Assembly: GCA_948567375.1 (NCBI GenBank) | Contig: OX419756.1 | Location: forward strand, 70,472,552-70,536,551 | DNA from: Lunularia cruciata | Lineage: Eukaryota; Streptophyta; Marchantiopsida; Lunulariales; Lunulariaceae | Length of the DNA: 64,000 nucleotides | Direction: 5' to 3' | In this document: piece by piece, positions 42,619 through 54,771 of the stretch | Layout of the letters: every line of letters begins with the position of its first letter | Numbering within the stretch: position 1 is the first letter of the stretch | Made by a program: the position numbers and the translations under genes | Notes under the pieces: generated by a model | Databases searched by the model: none | The model's input: the letters and a program-made list of their open reading frames with translations, nothing else | What the model was told of the DNA's origin: nothing

Positions 42619-42935
42619 GGGACACTTGAATGAGGGAGAACTCCAAATGCCTAGCATGAGCTTTGGCTTTGGTATTTATAGGTAGCATACAAGGCCCTTG
42701 AGAAGCTTCTCAAGAAGCTTCCTTCTAGAAGCCGCCTACTTGGCATGCAAGCTAAGCTAGTTAGAAGCTTTTAGAAGCTTCCTTCTAGAAGCTATTTGCT
42801 TGAGGTGCAAGTTAAACTAGTCGGGAAGCTTCCCAAGAAGCTTCATAGATGCTTTTGGAATATTTTGGGTTAATTTGGCTTATTCTCTACTTTGTTAGCC
42901 TTACTAACTACGTTGCTAAATTCCATATTGTTACA
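42619..42935 (-). repeat. E1 5' LTR, 3' end deleted
   Basis: Begins at 42935 (minus strand TGTAACAATATGGAAT) and stops near GTCCCATTGGG, losing about 60 bp of LTR. It contains GAAGCTTTTAGAAGCTTCC and the TATAAATACC box. Confidence 0.8.
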
Positions 42936-43741
42936 TTACCATCCATAGACAGATGGACAAAAAAAGAGGGCAAATTGCACTATTAAGGACATGCTTCGGG
43001 GCTTTACTTTGGATGAGCAAGAGAGTTGAGACACCTTACTTCCATGGGTGGAATTTGCATACAAAAATTTAGTGAATGCCTTCACACAAGTCACACCGTT
43101 CTTCCTCATGTATCAAGAGCGTCCTTTCACACCATCGAGCTTGATGAAGGTCAGTTTGGTGGCTACCAAGGTGGATGTTGTCAACACTTTTGTTTTTAGA
43201 ATTCAAAATGGAGCACGCCAAACACAAGTTACAGATCACCCAAAATCAATAGAAGCAGTATGCAAATGCACACCGCCAACATATGGAGTTCAATGTGGGA
43301 AATCAAGTCTAGATATCAACCACCAACCTCAAGTTAGTTGGTCCTCATAAGCTTAGACCTCATTTTATTGGACCTTCCTCCATCCTTTGTTGCATTAGAG
43401 CCATGGCCTATCACCTCAAGGTACTGCCATAAATGAAGATGCACCCAATGTTTTGTGATTCCTTATTATGCTACCATGCTCCTTGGTTGCTCCACTTCTC
43501 TTCCATCTAAGAAAGTTAACCTTGTCCAACCTTGGTTGATGACATTCAGGAGTATGAAGTAAAACACATTCTCCAAAAGCTCATTTAGGGTACTCGCCAT
43601 CCACATGTGTAATACCTGGTACATTGGAAAGGGTACCCCTTGTATGAAGGAACATGGGAACCAGCAGCCAACTTGACCCACGCACCAGTGTTAGTGAAAA
43701 TTTTTGAGCAACAGCTTCACAACGAGGACGATGCATCTTAA
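42936..43741 (+). pseudogene. C2 integrase C-terminus and chromodomain
   Basis: YHPxTDGQKERANCTIKDML (catalytic Glu in KERAN), LPWVEFAYKNLVNAFTQVTP and VSWSS region to 43350, then near 43545-43741 the chromodomain: EYEVKHILQKLI, then YLVHWKGYPLYEGTWEPAAN and LTHAPVLVKIFEQQL, ending DDAS and a stop. Two in-frame stops inside the chromodomain. The purine tract AAAAGGAGGGAGG follows at 43740-43752. Confidence 0.85.
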
Positions 43742-43754
43742 AAGGAGGGAGGTT

Positions 43755-44514
43755 TGTAATACCAATAGTTAGATAGATGATTTAGAGATGAAATTTGGTT
43801 TGGTAACATCTGGAAGGATTTTATACATGATGGACTTAGTAGATAAGCTAGAGGTATCACCAAAAGAGTACTTCCACTAATAGGCCAAAAATTAAAACAT
43901 GTTTGGAAACTTTAGAATCAATAGCTAAGCATATGATCTAGAGGTGAAACTTGGGGTGATAACATCTAGAAGGATGTTACATATAATGAAGAATGAATTT
44001 CAGATAGAGGTATCACCAAAAGAGCACTTCTACTAATAGTGCAAAAGCCAAAATAGGCTTGAAAACTTCAAAGGCAATTTTGGAAGCTTAAACGGATGAA
44101 TTAGGCCTTGGAATTGTGAAGATTACTCCTCCCTCTATTCATGGAAAGGCTGGCCTTCCCTCCCCTTGGTTTTTCTCACTTAGAGCTTTCCAATGACACC
44201 TCACCCATGTGATTTTGAGATTCCTACAAGAAGATTCCCAAAAGATTCTCTCCAATCAAAGCTTGTTTGACCAACCAGATGGGACCATGACTGACATGTC
44301 ACCCATCCAAGCAAGTAATCTAAGGGTGGAACTTGCTGATGTGTCACCTATCCATGTACCTAATCCTATGGTGGAGCTTCCTTGGAGGAGATCCTCCTTG
44401 GCTATAAAATAAAGAGAAGGTGCTCCTTTGGGGGCATCGGAGGATTGAGGGTAAAATTGTTGTTTTCTCTCTTGTATCTCTCTTGGAGAGTTTTCTTGTT
44501 CTTGGAGTATTACA
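43755..44514 (+). repeat. C2 3' LTR
   Basis: 760 bp, TGTAATACCAATAG to GAGTATTACA. Carries the tandem U3 duplication and TATAAAATAAAGAG near 44403. Followed by CTTCT. Confidence 0.9.
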
Positions 44515-46930
44515 CTTCTCCTCCTTGGTAACATTTGGACCATACTTGAGGGTAGATAACCTCCTCTCTATCTCCTCAAGTGTCAATGGTGATTTATCTG
44601 GGTCCTTCAAAACCTTTGGCTTAGGTGCAAAATCCATAGCACACAAAGGATACACATCTAAATCAAATTCAGATTCATCTTCCTCTGTGGAAGTTTCCTC
44701 TTCCATGCTTGTGTCCACACTTGAAGTTCCTTCTTCTGAATTTGATTCTCAATAATCAGAAGATGGTGTATCTGAATATGAAGTGTTGGTGGTGTTAGTC
44801 ACAATTCTTGTGACTCTATGGTTTGATGGCCCAATCCTCAAGTACCCTTTGTTTCATCGATCAGTTGTACGTGTTGCTCTCAACCATGGCCTCCCAAGAA
44901 GTAAGTCATAGCTTGAATCCTTCAAGACTTGAAAAGACATGAGATTTTGAACTCCTTGTATAATTGAAACTACCACCTTATCCATCACCCCCACTGGTCA
45001 AAATTGTTGCTTGTTTGCCATGCTCACCATAAATGTTGAAGGTCTAGAGGGTATCATACCCAACTTCTTCATCAACCTTTCTAACATGGCATTCATTGTT
45101 GATCCTCCATCAACCAATGCATCCTTGATGTTGTGACCATTCACTCTCACATCAGTCTTGGAAGCATATTTACAAGCCTCCCATGGTGTTGGTTTGGCAT
45201 CCACCATCCCCATTGATATTGGAGCTTTTGCTTTCTTCTTCCTCTTGCTCCTTATAGAACTCAAACCACCTCTAAGCTCCTTTCTCAAGGTAGGGTTCAA
45301 AACAATCAATTGGCCCACTATGATGTTAGCCTTGTGACTACCAACATCCTCCAATACATTGTAATTGCATTGTTGCTTAGAGATCAAGAAGTCCTCCATC
45401 CCCTAACTTCTTTCTTGGAGTCTTTGTTGTTGATGGTGTTGGATGCAAGTGCTCCTAGTAGCTATAGGAGTATCCTTGCTATGAGTAAATCCTTGAGAAG
45501 AGTGTACATCCTCTACAAATGAGCTCTCTTCTTCTCTTGTGCCAAAAGCTCCAAATTAAGACCCTTGGAGTTTGAGCACTCTCCCTTCTCATATTTGCTC
45601 TCAACTACATGTATGGATGTTATCCCCTTATCTTTGTTTGGATTTGGAGCCACTTGGGTTTCACTACTTCCTTCTTTCCCTCTGTTAGCTCCTTCATAAC
45701 CCGTTCCTCCAAGGTAAGTAGAATTTGGGCAATTCTTTTGGATGTGACCCCTTCCTCCACAACCAAAAAATTTCCCTCATTGAATTTTTGGTTGGTTGGC
45801 CTCCTCTATATATATCACTTCCATAATTCCTAGGCCCTCTCCCCACATTCTGATCCACTTCTCTCTTCTCCCATAATTGCACCACATTGATCTTCAGATC
45901 TGCAAGTTGTTTTGTGATGGTTTGAAGTGGATCTTTTGGTGGAGGTGCAAGAACTAGAGCAACTACTACTTGTGGTGCAACCCTTGCCACCAAAGTATCA
46001 GAAGTTCTCCATACTTGTAACCTTGAGGAGGATGCACAACCTCCTTCACCACCAAATCACTCTCATCCGCTTCCAAACTCTCCTCCATACAAATTGCGAT
46101 CTTGATAGCTTCAACCTTGGAAGAAAGTTTCTCATATCTCACCTTGCTTCTAATTTGTGGTTTCAACCCTCCCACAAAATTCTTGGTGAAGATAGCTCTT
46201 ATGCCAATCAAAGTATTCTCCATCATCCCCACCCTTTCTCAACACTATGAGAAATTTGGACTCTAACTTCTCCACTCTTTCCACATAGACTCTCACTTTC
46301 TCTTCATCTCCTTGCTTGAGAAAGGTAACCCCATTCATCAATCTCTCAAAAGTCTCATATGGCAGAAAATTCTCAAGGAGTGTTAAAGTCAAACTCTCCC
46401 AAGACTCTTCTTGCCTATCTTTAAAAAAGTCCACAGAAGTTTCAAAACAATCCATTGAAAATTGAAGAAATGGTAGACTCTATACAATTTTCCAAAGAGT
46501 ATGCAATTACGGGAGCAGTTTACCTTATCAACTTTCAAAAAATCTAGCTCAGCATGCATAGTAGCTCTCACAATAATTTCAAGTGTGCTACCTGATGTTT
46601 AACCCAATCTATCATCTCTAGAAATTTCAAGTCCAGATCTTAAACTTGAAATTTTACCCAAAATCAGCACAATCCCCAAAATCTGCAATCCACCTCACAC
46701 AATCTCTCCAAATCCTCTCATGTGTAAAAGATATACAAATCACCTCAAAGATATCATAATGAACTACAAGGTATATAAATGGGTCTTGGTTATCTAACAT
46801 AAGTTCAACTCTCTCTCCTCCCCTAATGTTCTCTCCAAGTGAACTCTCATAACCTCCTTCTGCCTGATGTAGAATTGAATGCGGAACATTATCTTGCCTT
46901 CTAGAGAGGTCTCGGAAACAAAACCAAAAA
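44515..46930 (-). pseudogene. A5 gag and protease region
   Basis: Right to left: gag core (GVTFLKQGDEEKVRVYVERV near 46330, GLKPQIRSKVRYEKLSSKVE near 46150), decayed knuckle region near 45750, MEDFLISKQQCNYNVLEDV (45399), ALVDGGSTMNAMLERLMKKLG (active site, near 45130), linker ending GPNVTKEEK at 44515. Counterpart of A4 22694-24770. Gag has shifts; the protease frame is open from 45399 to 44998. Confidence 0.8.
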
Positions 46931-47620
46931 TGTGATCCAACTTGTCTTTCACTCATGATGAACCTATGATGGCTATTATGGTTGCGCACCATGGACTAAG
47001 GAGGCAAAGAACCCCAACTCCATTATACTCCTCCAAGGCTAACACTCCAAGACTCAAGCCATTGCTCACTAGAGAACTCAATGTGAGAGAGATAGTTGTA
47101 AATCAAAGGATGATGAGTATCTCATCACCCCTAGTTTATATACTTGTGAAATAGTTACACACAAAAGCTACTAATTATTGGAGTAACTCAAGTTATTAGG
47201 CTAAAAATCAAATAAAGTCAAAAAGGTAAAGGAATATCCATACTCATAAGAATATTCTCCTAAGCATATGGTCTTATCTTAACCCAACCCTAAGTCAAGG
47301 AGTCCTTCACATGGACTATCCGTGGACTTTAGAAGAATCCAAAACATAAATGCTTGAGGGCCCAAGAGTTCTCAACTTTTTCCTCAAAGCCAAACACTTA
47401 GGAATAATACCAAGTGAACAAACTAGAATCCAAAATAGTGGTGCTCATCTTTTCCACTTCCACTAAAGTCAAGTCCCATCAATCTTAGTTATGACTAAAT
47501 TTAGCTAATCATAACTAATGTAAAACCATCCTTTATCTTTATATAAATAATATCTCTCAAGTACTTGTAATACCAAGCTAAATATCACAATATTACACAC
47601 ATGCACAAATAGGTGTTACA
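46931..47620 (-). repeat. A5 5' LTR
   Basis: 690 bp; on the minus strand TGTAACACCTATTTGTGC to TGGATCACA. Inner side has the Asp-like primer site (46908-46930). Antisense open frame 46942-47154. Confidence 0.88.
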
Positions 47621-48274
47621 AAACAAAGTCAAGTTTCACATATGTTGTAGATCACACAAACTATCAAACAAGTTGACATTGAGTGCCACTTTTTGTATAC
47701 ACATTGAGTACTGCAAGGATATCTCCTAAGAAATACCCAAAGAACTCCATTGTGACAATGTAACTCAAACCGCAATCGTAACCACCACAAGTACCCCACT
47801 ATCAAGTGCCAACACTAATTGAACACCACTCACTAATGTGTTAGAAAATACAATCCCCAAGACCTCTCACAATAGCACATCATAAACCCCATTAGACAAA
47901 AATTAGAGGACAACATGAGATAACATGGTTCACTTCCTATCCCAAAAGCTACCTCCACTACACAAACGAGCTCACCATAACCTTGTATTGCTTTATTACT
48001 CTTTGTGTATATATATATAAGTACATCACTATCATCCAATTGAACTTCTAGACAAGTGACTATCTCACACTGCATGTAACAACAAGGTGTTTCATCAGTT
48101 ATGTTTGCTCTTGCTCTTGATCAATTGTCATTGATAACAAGCCAAACATAAAAATCTCTACCTTTTGCTTGTATCCACCATATCATCCCAAATAGCAACA
48201 TTGAACTTTGAGCAGGTTCATGCATAGCTTGAACTTCTCAACAAGAACAAGTTTAGTCAACATATTAGCTGCAT

Positions 48275-49860
48275 TTACCTTTGCGCCAATCTTTTGCAAT
48301 TGATTGCACTATTTATCTCAGGTTCCTTGATAAAATTATGTCTCACATTAATATGCTTTGTCCTTGAATGATATACTTGATTTTTGGCCAAGTGAATAGC
48401 ACTTTGGCTATCACAAAAAAGTGTGTACTTAATGTTAGGGAGTCCAACATCCTTGGCTAATCTTTGTAGCCGTATTTCCTCTTTGGAAGCCTCAATTGTT
48501 GCCATATAGTCCACCTCTATAGTAGAAAGAGCAACAATAGATTGGATAGTAGACTTCCAACTTATTGCACCACCAACAAGTGTAAAAACAAATCATGTTG
48601 TAGACCTTCTCTTATCCAAGTCTCTAGCAAAATCAGAATCTACATACCATGTAATTCCTCCTTTGTGGTCCTTCTCCACATTTATAGTCCTTTTAAGTAA
48701 CAAAGCATCCACTTCACAACTTCCCAATGTTGTTTCCATAGATTTTCCATGTATCTACCCACCATACTTACATCATATGAGATGTCTGGCCTAGTGCAGA
48801 CCATAACATACATTAAACTCCCATCAGCACTAGCATAAGGAATATTTGACATTAATTTTCCCTCCTCCTCATTTGATGGACATTTCTCCAATGATATCTT
48901 GAATGACTTGCCATTGGAGTGCTCATTGGTTTTGCATTCTCCATGCCAAAACAAGCAAGTAATTCTTCCAAATATCTTCTTTGAGATATCCATAACTTTC
49001 TCTTGCTCCTATCTTGGTGGGTTTCAATACCAAGCATCCTCTTTGAAGAACCCAAGTCCTTCATATCAAACTCCTTACCAACTTGTGCTTTCAATTTCTC
49101 CACCTCAACCATATCCTCCGTAGCAATCAACATATCATCCACATATAGTACCAAGATGATTAACTTCAATACTCTAGGTCTTGTAATGTCTTGAGGTACA
49201 CACAACAATCTGATTCACTTCTATTATATCCATGCTTCAACATGAAAGCATCAAATTTCATGTACCAAAGTCTTGGACTTTGCTTTAGTCCATATAAAGA
49301 CTTTTGAAACCTGCAAACCAGGTTCTTGTTTCTTAGTACCACAAAACCTTCGGGTTGATGCTTGTAAATCTCCTCCTCAAACTCTCCATGTAAGAAAGAA
49401 ATTGTAACATCTAGTTGCTCCAACTCCAAGTTATGCAATGCAACTATTGCAAATAGTGCACAAATTGAAGAGATTTTTACCACTAGTGAAAAATTCTCAC
49501 TGAAGTCAATATCTTCTTTTTGGCTATAATTCTTTGCTACAAGCCTTGCTTTGTATCATTTTCCACCTGATTTTGGAAGTCCTTTCACTCTTTCAAAATA
49601 TCCATCTACAACCAATTGCCTTCTTTCCCATAGGCAATTTTTCAAGTCTCCATGTTTGGTTGTTGGCCAAATACTTCATCTCCTCTTCCATTGCACAGTG
49701 CCAATTTTGACACTTTTGATCTTGCATTGTCTGTTCATATGAAGAAGGCTCATCATGCTCCATGAGAAGAGCATAAGCTACAAATGAATCATCAAATCTC
49801 TTTGGAGGCCTTCTATCCCTATTTGGATACCTAAGTTCATGAATCACTTTTGGACTTTGC
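48275..49860 (-). pseudogene. F2 reverse transcriptase and RNase H
   Basis: Right to left: NWHCAMEEEMKYLANNQTW and KKAIGCRWIF (start of RVT_2), LDVTISFLHGEFEEEIYKHQ, QKSLYGLKQSPRLWYMKF, LYVDDMLIATEDMVEVEKL (catalytic YVDD intact, near 49150), MKDLGSSKRMLGIE, PDISYDVSMVGRYM, then RNase H DYMATIEASKEEIRLQRLA and FCDSQSAIHLAKNQVYHS, TKHINVRHNFI. A few frameshifts separate long open segments. Confidence 0.88.
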
Positions 49861-49879
49861 TTTCTCTAATGGTTTATGT

Positions 49880-51250
49880 GGTAGATCTACAAGAGATGAG
49901 ATGTCTTCATTTCCAAGATCAATATCTATCTTAAAGAAATCTGAATGAATTTTTTTTTCTTTTTTCTGCTCTAGTAATAGTCTCCATTGTACTTGTCTCA
50001 TCAAAAACTACATCCCTTTTCATAACAAGACAACACCTTTCTTGATTCCATAATCTATATCTATTTGTATCCTTCTCATATCCCAAGAATATACATTTTC
50101 TAGATTTGAGATCTAACTTTGTCCTTTGTTCTTGTTGAATATGAACATAATTTATGCATCTAACACTCTAAGTGAAGAGTAATCAACATGCCAACCTGTC
50201 CATTTTTCCATAGGTGTCTTACACTCAATAGCAATAAAGGGAGAAACTTTTACCAAATGAAAAGCTGTATTTATAGCTTCTGCCCAAAAACTCTTCTCCA
50301 ATCCGGCATTGCTTAACATACTTCTTGATTTCTCTAAGAGTGTACAATTTAAGTGCTTTGCCACACCATTTTGTTGTAGAGTACCCGGAATAGTAAAGTG
50401 ATGAGTTATCCCTTCACTCTCACAATATCTATCAAACTCTCTAGATTTGTATTCTCCACCATTATTAGATCTCAAACACTTCACTTTCCTTCCAATTTTT
50501 TTACTCCATCATCACTTTCCATTGTTTAAAGATAAAGAAGACCTCTGATTTTTGCTTCATGGTGTAGATCAATACTCTTCTAGAGTAATCATCAACCAAA
50601 GACATAAAATATAATGCTCCAGATTTTGAAGCTATAGGTGTAGGGCCCCAAACATCAAAATGAAGATAGTCCAAAATCCCCTTTGTGCAATGGACTCTTG
50701 TGGAAAAGCTTACACTCCGTTGCTTTCCTATTACACAATGCTCACAAAGTTTTAACTTACAACTTTTAAGGCCCTTCAGAAGTTGTTGCTTGGACAATTC
50801 ACTTAGACCTTTTTCACTCATATGACCCAAACATAGGTGCCATAACTGAGTAAGATCTTTGGGATCTTCATTTTCAGAAATAGTACTTGCCACTCCTCCA
50901 ATAATGGTCTCTCCAACAAGCTCCCAAAGTTTGCCTATCTTCTTGCTCTTCATTGTGCACAACCAATGTTCATTTTGATACCTCAAGTGTTCTATTTTTT
51001 GCTCCCCACTTCCACCATCTGAGTCCAAAGTGCCTAGTGATATCAAATTCTTCCTTAACTCAAGAACATGCCTCACATCAGCAAGAGTCCTAATAATACC
51101 ATCAAACATCTTAATGTGTATTATACCAATTCCAATAGCTTTACAAGCCATGTTGTTCCCCGTTGTTACATATCTTGCATTGAATGGTTTGTATTCATGA
51201 AACCTCTCCTTATTTGGACATATATGGTAAGAGCAACCTGAGTCCAATAT
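49880..51250 (-). pseudogene. F2 protease and integrase
   Basis: Protease active site MDSGCSYHICPNKERFHEYK at the start (51247). Pre-integrase HLCLGHMSEKGLSELSKQ with C-x2-C (CEHCVIGK), core LHFDVWGPTPIASKSGALYF (first Asp). The second Asp is changed (LRSNNGGEYKS, usually SDNGGEY) and the Glu is changed (QNGVAKHLN, usually VAE), so integration function is lost although frames 51247-50501 and 50484-50152 are open. C-terminal IFLGYEKDTNRYRLW follows. Confidence 0.88.
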
Positions 51251-52117
51251 CTATGACTCATCAAATGTATCTTCATCTTGGGTAACACATAGAACATCAT
51301 CAACAACACCAGATGACTCAGCAACACTTGCTTGATCTGAAATTTGACCTTTATCCTTGTTGGACTTAAGCCTCTTGTTTTTACAATCCTTCTTGAAATG
51401 TCCAACCTTCCCATAAATCCAGCACTTGTCTTTGAAACCTCTACTTCTAGACTTGGATCTTAATTTACTCTTGTTCTGATCTCTCTCTCTTGTCCTTCCT
51501 TTGATAAATAGAGCCTCTGCATTTTTCTTTTCTTGGTTGGGTCTTTTTTGCATCTCATTGGACAATAATGTTGAAGTGACTTCCTCATAATTTATATCAT
51601 CCTTTCCATATAGAAGAGTTGTGACCAGATGCTCATATGAAGGAGAAAATGAAGTCAATAACGGCAATGTTTTATCCTCCTCTTTTAACTTAACCTCTAT
51701 GCTCATCAACTCACAAATGATTTTGTTGAAAGCATTGAGGTGCTCCATAATACTTTGGCCCTCCTTCATCTGCAACATATACAAATTCTATTTAAGATAC
51801 AATCTATTTGTCAATGACTTGGTCATATAAAGTTTCTCTAGTTTGGCCCATCATTTTGGTGCAGATTCCTCATTCATAATATTGTATAGCACTTCATCAG
51901 CAAGGTTCAACCAAATAGTGCTAATAGCTCTAAGATTTGCATCTTCATCTTCCTCATCCTCATCACTTTTGTCCTCCTATTTTTTCTTTAGTGCTCTATG
52001 CAATCCTTGCTGGACAAGAAGGTCCTTCATCTTCAATTGCCAAAGTCCAAAATTGTTTTTCCCATCAAACTTTTCCATTGCAAATTTAGCATTTGATATG
52101 GATATCATCCCTGCCAT
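51251..52117 (-). pseudogene. F2 gag
   Basis: ATG near 52117: MAGMISISNAKFAMEKFDGK, NNFGLWQLKMKDLLVQQGLH. Later segment 51784-51251 has EEVTSTLLSNEMQKRP, a Lys/Arg/Ser-rich basic part and a knuckle CWIYGKVGHFKKDC with the second Cys changed to Tyr. One shift between the parts. Confidence 0.85.
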
Positions 52118-52589
52118 TTCTTTATTGTGGACTTGCTTCTTGACACTCTTCACTACACACTCAGATCTCAAGTCCTTCGTTAGGATCAACTATGCTCTGG
52201 TACCAATGGTTAGAAAACATAGTCTTAAAAACCTCTCACAATAGCACATCATAAACCCCATTAAAAAAAATCATAGGACAACAAGAGATAATGTGGTTCA
52301 CTTCCTATCCCAAGAGCTACCTCCATTGTAGTAAGAGGCTCACAATAGCCTTTTAATGCTTTATTACTCATTGCATATATATATACATAAATAGGTACAT
52401 CATTGTCATCCGATTGAACTTCCAGACAAGTGACTATCCACCTGAACTCCTTTAGACAAGTGATTGTCCACCTGAACTTCTAGACAAGTGACTATCCCAC
52501 ATTGCATGTACAACACAATGTTTCATCAATTACGTTTGCTCTTGCTCTTGATCAATCATCATTGATAACAAGCCAAACATAACATAATG

Positions 52590-53807
52590 TAGCTCTAATT
52601 GTGACAACTACACTAGGAGAAAGGGTGACATGTAACCTACCATCACAAGACACACTCTCATGATCTATAGATCATCACTTCTTACATCATCATAGAGAAA
52701 CATAGGTAGCCTGACTAGTCATCACTCTAGTCTCACTACCATGAGCACACAAGAATACCAAGGCTCTAAAGTCAAGGAAGCTCACAAAAACATGGTGCAC
52801 AAACAAGAAGAAGAGAATGGAGGGAGTCCAATCACAAGAAGTCTAAAAGAAACCCGCCATCTCATAAATCAACAATGGATTGACTTTGTCACCATTTGGC
52901 ATTTGATATAATAATAATGTTTATCTACTCCTAAGCTACCATGATCACCAAGGATGGGATCAAACTACCTTTCCTAGCCAAAGCTACATGTGTATATGTA
53001 TCAATAGACCAATCACTAGGACAAAAATAGAGAGTGGACCAATTGGCCAAGGCACTAATCTAAGAACTAGAGATATGGGATCCAACCATACTACACACAA
53101 TCTAGGAAGGAGGGCAAATTTTGCCAAATGATGACTAAAAACTCATCTAAATTGACTAGTCTCACATTGGCTTGCTAGCCTTCATAGTCTCTCTAGCCCT
53201 ATGCTTTGAAGCCTCTAATGCCCAAATAAGGCCTTTCTTCTTGCAAATTTCAACCCTCTCCAAAGCGGGCCAACCTCCATCAACTCAAGTGCTAGCCAGG
53301 GCAATTTGAGCAACCTCCAACTCTTGCCAACCTCCACCACCTTCATTTGTCCACATGGAAAAATTTGAACATTTGAGAGCCCTCTACCCTAAATTTTGGA
53401 ACCTATTTCCTTTAAAATTTGATAGCTTGAAAAGCTACAAAACTCCAACTGCAAGCTATAAATTTCTAATATATAAGGACTATCAAGAACCTAATCTAGA
53501 AGTTTGGCTTGAAATACTCCCACATTCAAAAACTTCCATGACCCAAGCACAATTACAATCTAGATTTTGATCCAAATGTTAAGGACACCCATACCAAGGA
53601 AATTTAAAATTAAGTGAATTTTATACAAGTAAAAATCATTAAAAAAATCTATTCATGTATATAGGATTCTACACTTTAGATAAGATGATGTTACTGAAGA
53701 GCCTAGTTACACCTCCATTCAATCTTTCTTTCACAAACATGCAAACTCAAATGTAATGCCAATTCAAAATGAGGATAGATACACAATAAGCAATGCAAGG
53801 AAAATAA
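52590..53807. other. Probable G leader, no gene seen
   Basis: No coding similarity on either strand. Placed in G because it lies between the G 5' LTR and the interrupting elements; this is inference. Confidence 0.3.
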
Positions 53808-54340
53808 ACCTACCATGTGAATATTAAAAGGATGCAAAGATTCCATCAAGTCATACAAGGAAAAGACAAAGAGTGAAAAATGAGGCTAAGCCCCAATAGT
53901 ATCAACAAGAAAAATTTGCCCTATAACACTTAAGATATTTGAGCGATGCAATTCATATGATCTAAAGAAAATTGAAACATCCAAAGAAAAATCACCTTGT
54001 ATAATTGCTATCTTGTGGATTGCACCAACCAATACTCTATGTAGAGCAATGGACACATGCAATCTAAAATACTTGGTGAAATATGAGAGTGAGGATGATA
54101 ACCCTTCACATCTAGAATGATGTGCACTCATGCATTCCTTGATAAATGCATCAATGCCTCATCCATCATTCCATATAACTCCAAGGCTAGAGGAAAAAAA
54201 GGTGACCTCACTACATACTCTTATACTTAGAGACCTTGCACTCGTGCCGGTTTGCTTGCTTCCATCTAGAAAGATGAGTGATCAGTCCCTCTCACACTAC
54301 ATCACATGTAGAGTTTGTAGTCACAACCAAATCTAGACAA
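53808..54340 (-). mobile_element. H2: 5'-truncated non-LTR copy
   Basis: Matches H1 from inside the endonuclease (CKVSKYKSM near 54220) through the C-terminus (ending VDTIGA, stop in the hairpin at 53883-53894) and 3' untranslated region. About 530 bp. Frame 54131-53886 is open. It gives the empty-site sequence for the A4 insertion in H1. Target duplication not found. Confidence 0.65.
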
Positions 54341-54771
54341 CCTCTACCAATTTGATGCACCTCTTTTATAGTTGGTTGACTACCAAATCCGTTGTTAAAT
54401 ATCAACTTGAGCCAAATTGAGAGGATAAGGATCTCCAAATCCCTAATTCAAGGAGATCGGTTACCAAATCTGCCTCTAAATTTTTCTTCTCAAGTCCAAT
54501 TTGCAATACCAAGGCCTCCTTCACTCTCTTACCTCAAATTGATATCCATTGACTCAAAATAGACTTCAATTTTGAGAAATTTGTGCAATGCTTTTGCACA
54601 CCCTATGCCCCACTACCAAATCTGCATCAACTCTAACAAGGCTTCTACAAATGATCACTCTCAAGGAAATCTAGGACCATGATTGAATGTACCAATAGTC
54701 GCCAAGCTTGGAGATACCACCAATGCTATCAGTTCTTACACTCAATTTCCCCTTGACTCTCACTTCTTTGA
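54341..54771. other. G leader next to 5' LTR
   Basis: Non-coding. The minus strand next to the LTR (TCAAAGAAGTGAGAG) does not match a known primer site. Confidence 0.3.

Larger units (their letters stand above)
36784..42935 (-). mobile_element. E1: chromovirus, minus strand
   Basis: 3' LTR 36784-37209, purine tract, chromodomain, integrase, RNase H, RT, tandem repeat, protease, gag, truncated 5' LTR 42619-42935. Perfect duplication TTACC at 36779-36783 and 42936-42940. Paralogue of E2, generally better preserved in protease and nucleocapsid. Solo LTR A6 interrupts gag. Confidence 0.9.
34422..44514 (+). mobile_element. C2: chromovirus, split by E1
   Basis: 5' LTR from 34422 (TGTAATATCAATAGC), RT, integrase, chromodomain, purine tract and 3' LTR 43755-44514. 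Perfect duplication CTTCT at 34417-34421 and 44515-44519. The 5' LTR end, primer site, gag and protease are deleted: LTR sequence passes straight into RT near 35095. E1 (36784-42935) interrupts the integrase between its second Asp and its Glu. Confidence 0.9.
33530..47620 (-). mobile_element. A5: minus-strand family A element, split by C2
   Basis: 5' LTR 46931-47620, Asp-like primer site, decayed gag (about 45560-46460), protease (about 44998-45399), acidic linker (44530-44720), then C2 (34422-44514, duplication CTTCT), then RT (33563-34421). The A5 sequence is continuous across C2, as shown by comparison with A4 24750-24790. It is cut off after the RT thumb at about 33530; no integrase or 3' LTR is present, so A5 fuses directly to G gag. 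Confidence 0.8.
47839..52584 (-). mobile_element. F2: Ty1/copia element, complete
   Basis: 3' LTR 47839 to about 48153, RNase H, RT, integrase, protease, gag, primer site TTGGTACCAGAGC (52194-52206, minus strand), 5' LTR 52207-52584. Duplication TAATG at 47834-47838 and 52585-52589. Domain order Gag-PR-IN-RT-RH is copia; motif style resembles the Tork/TNT group. The 5' LTR has a short internal tandem (GACAAGTGA...GTCCACCTGAAC) that makes it longer than the 3' LTR. Confidence 0.92.

Noticed and set aside
44209-44412. ORF inside the C2 3' LTR
   Set aside because: Lies in U3/R of an LTR; the C1 copy of the LTR does not keep it.
48008-48022. TATATATA tract as promoter
   Set aside because: It lies in the copia F2 LTR and recurs in the 5' copy near 52376; simple AT repeat whose role as TATA box is plausible but not separable from repeat expansion.
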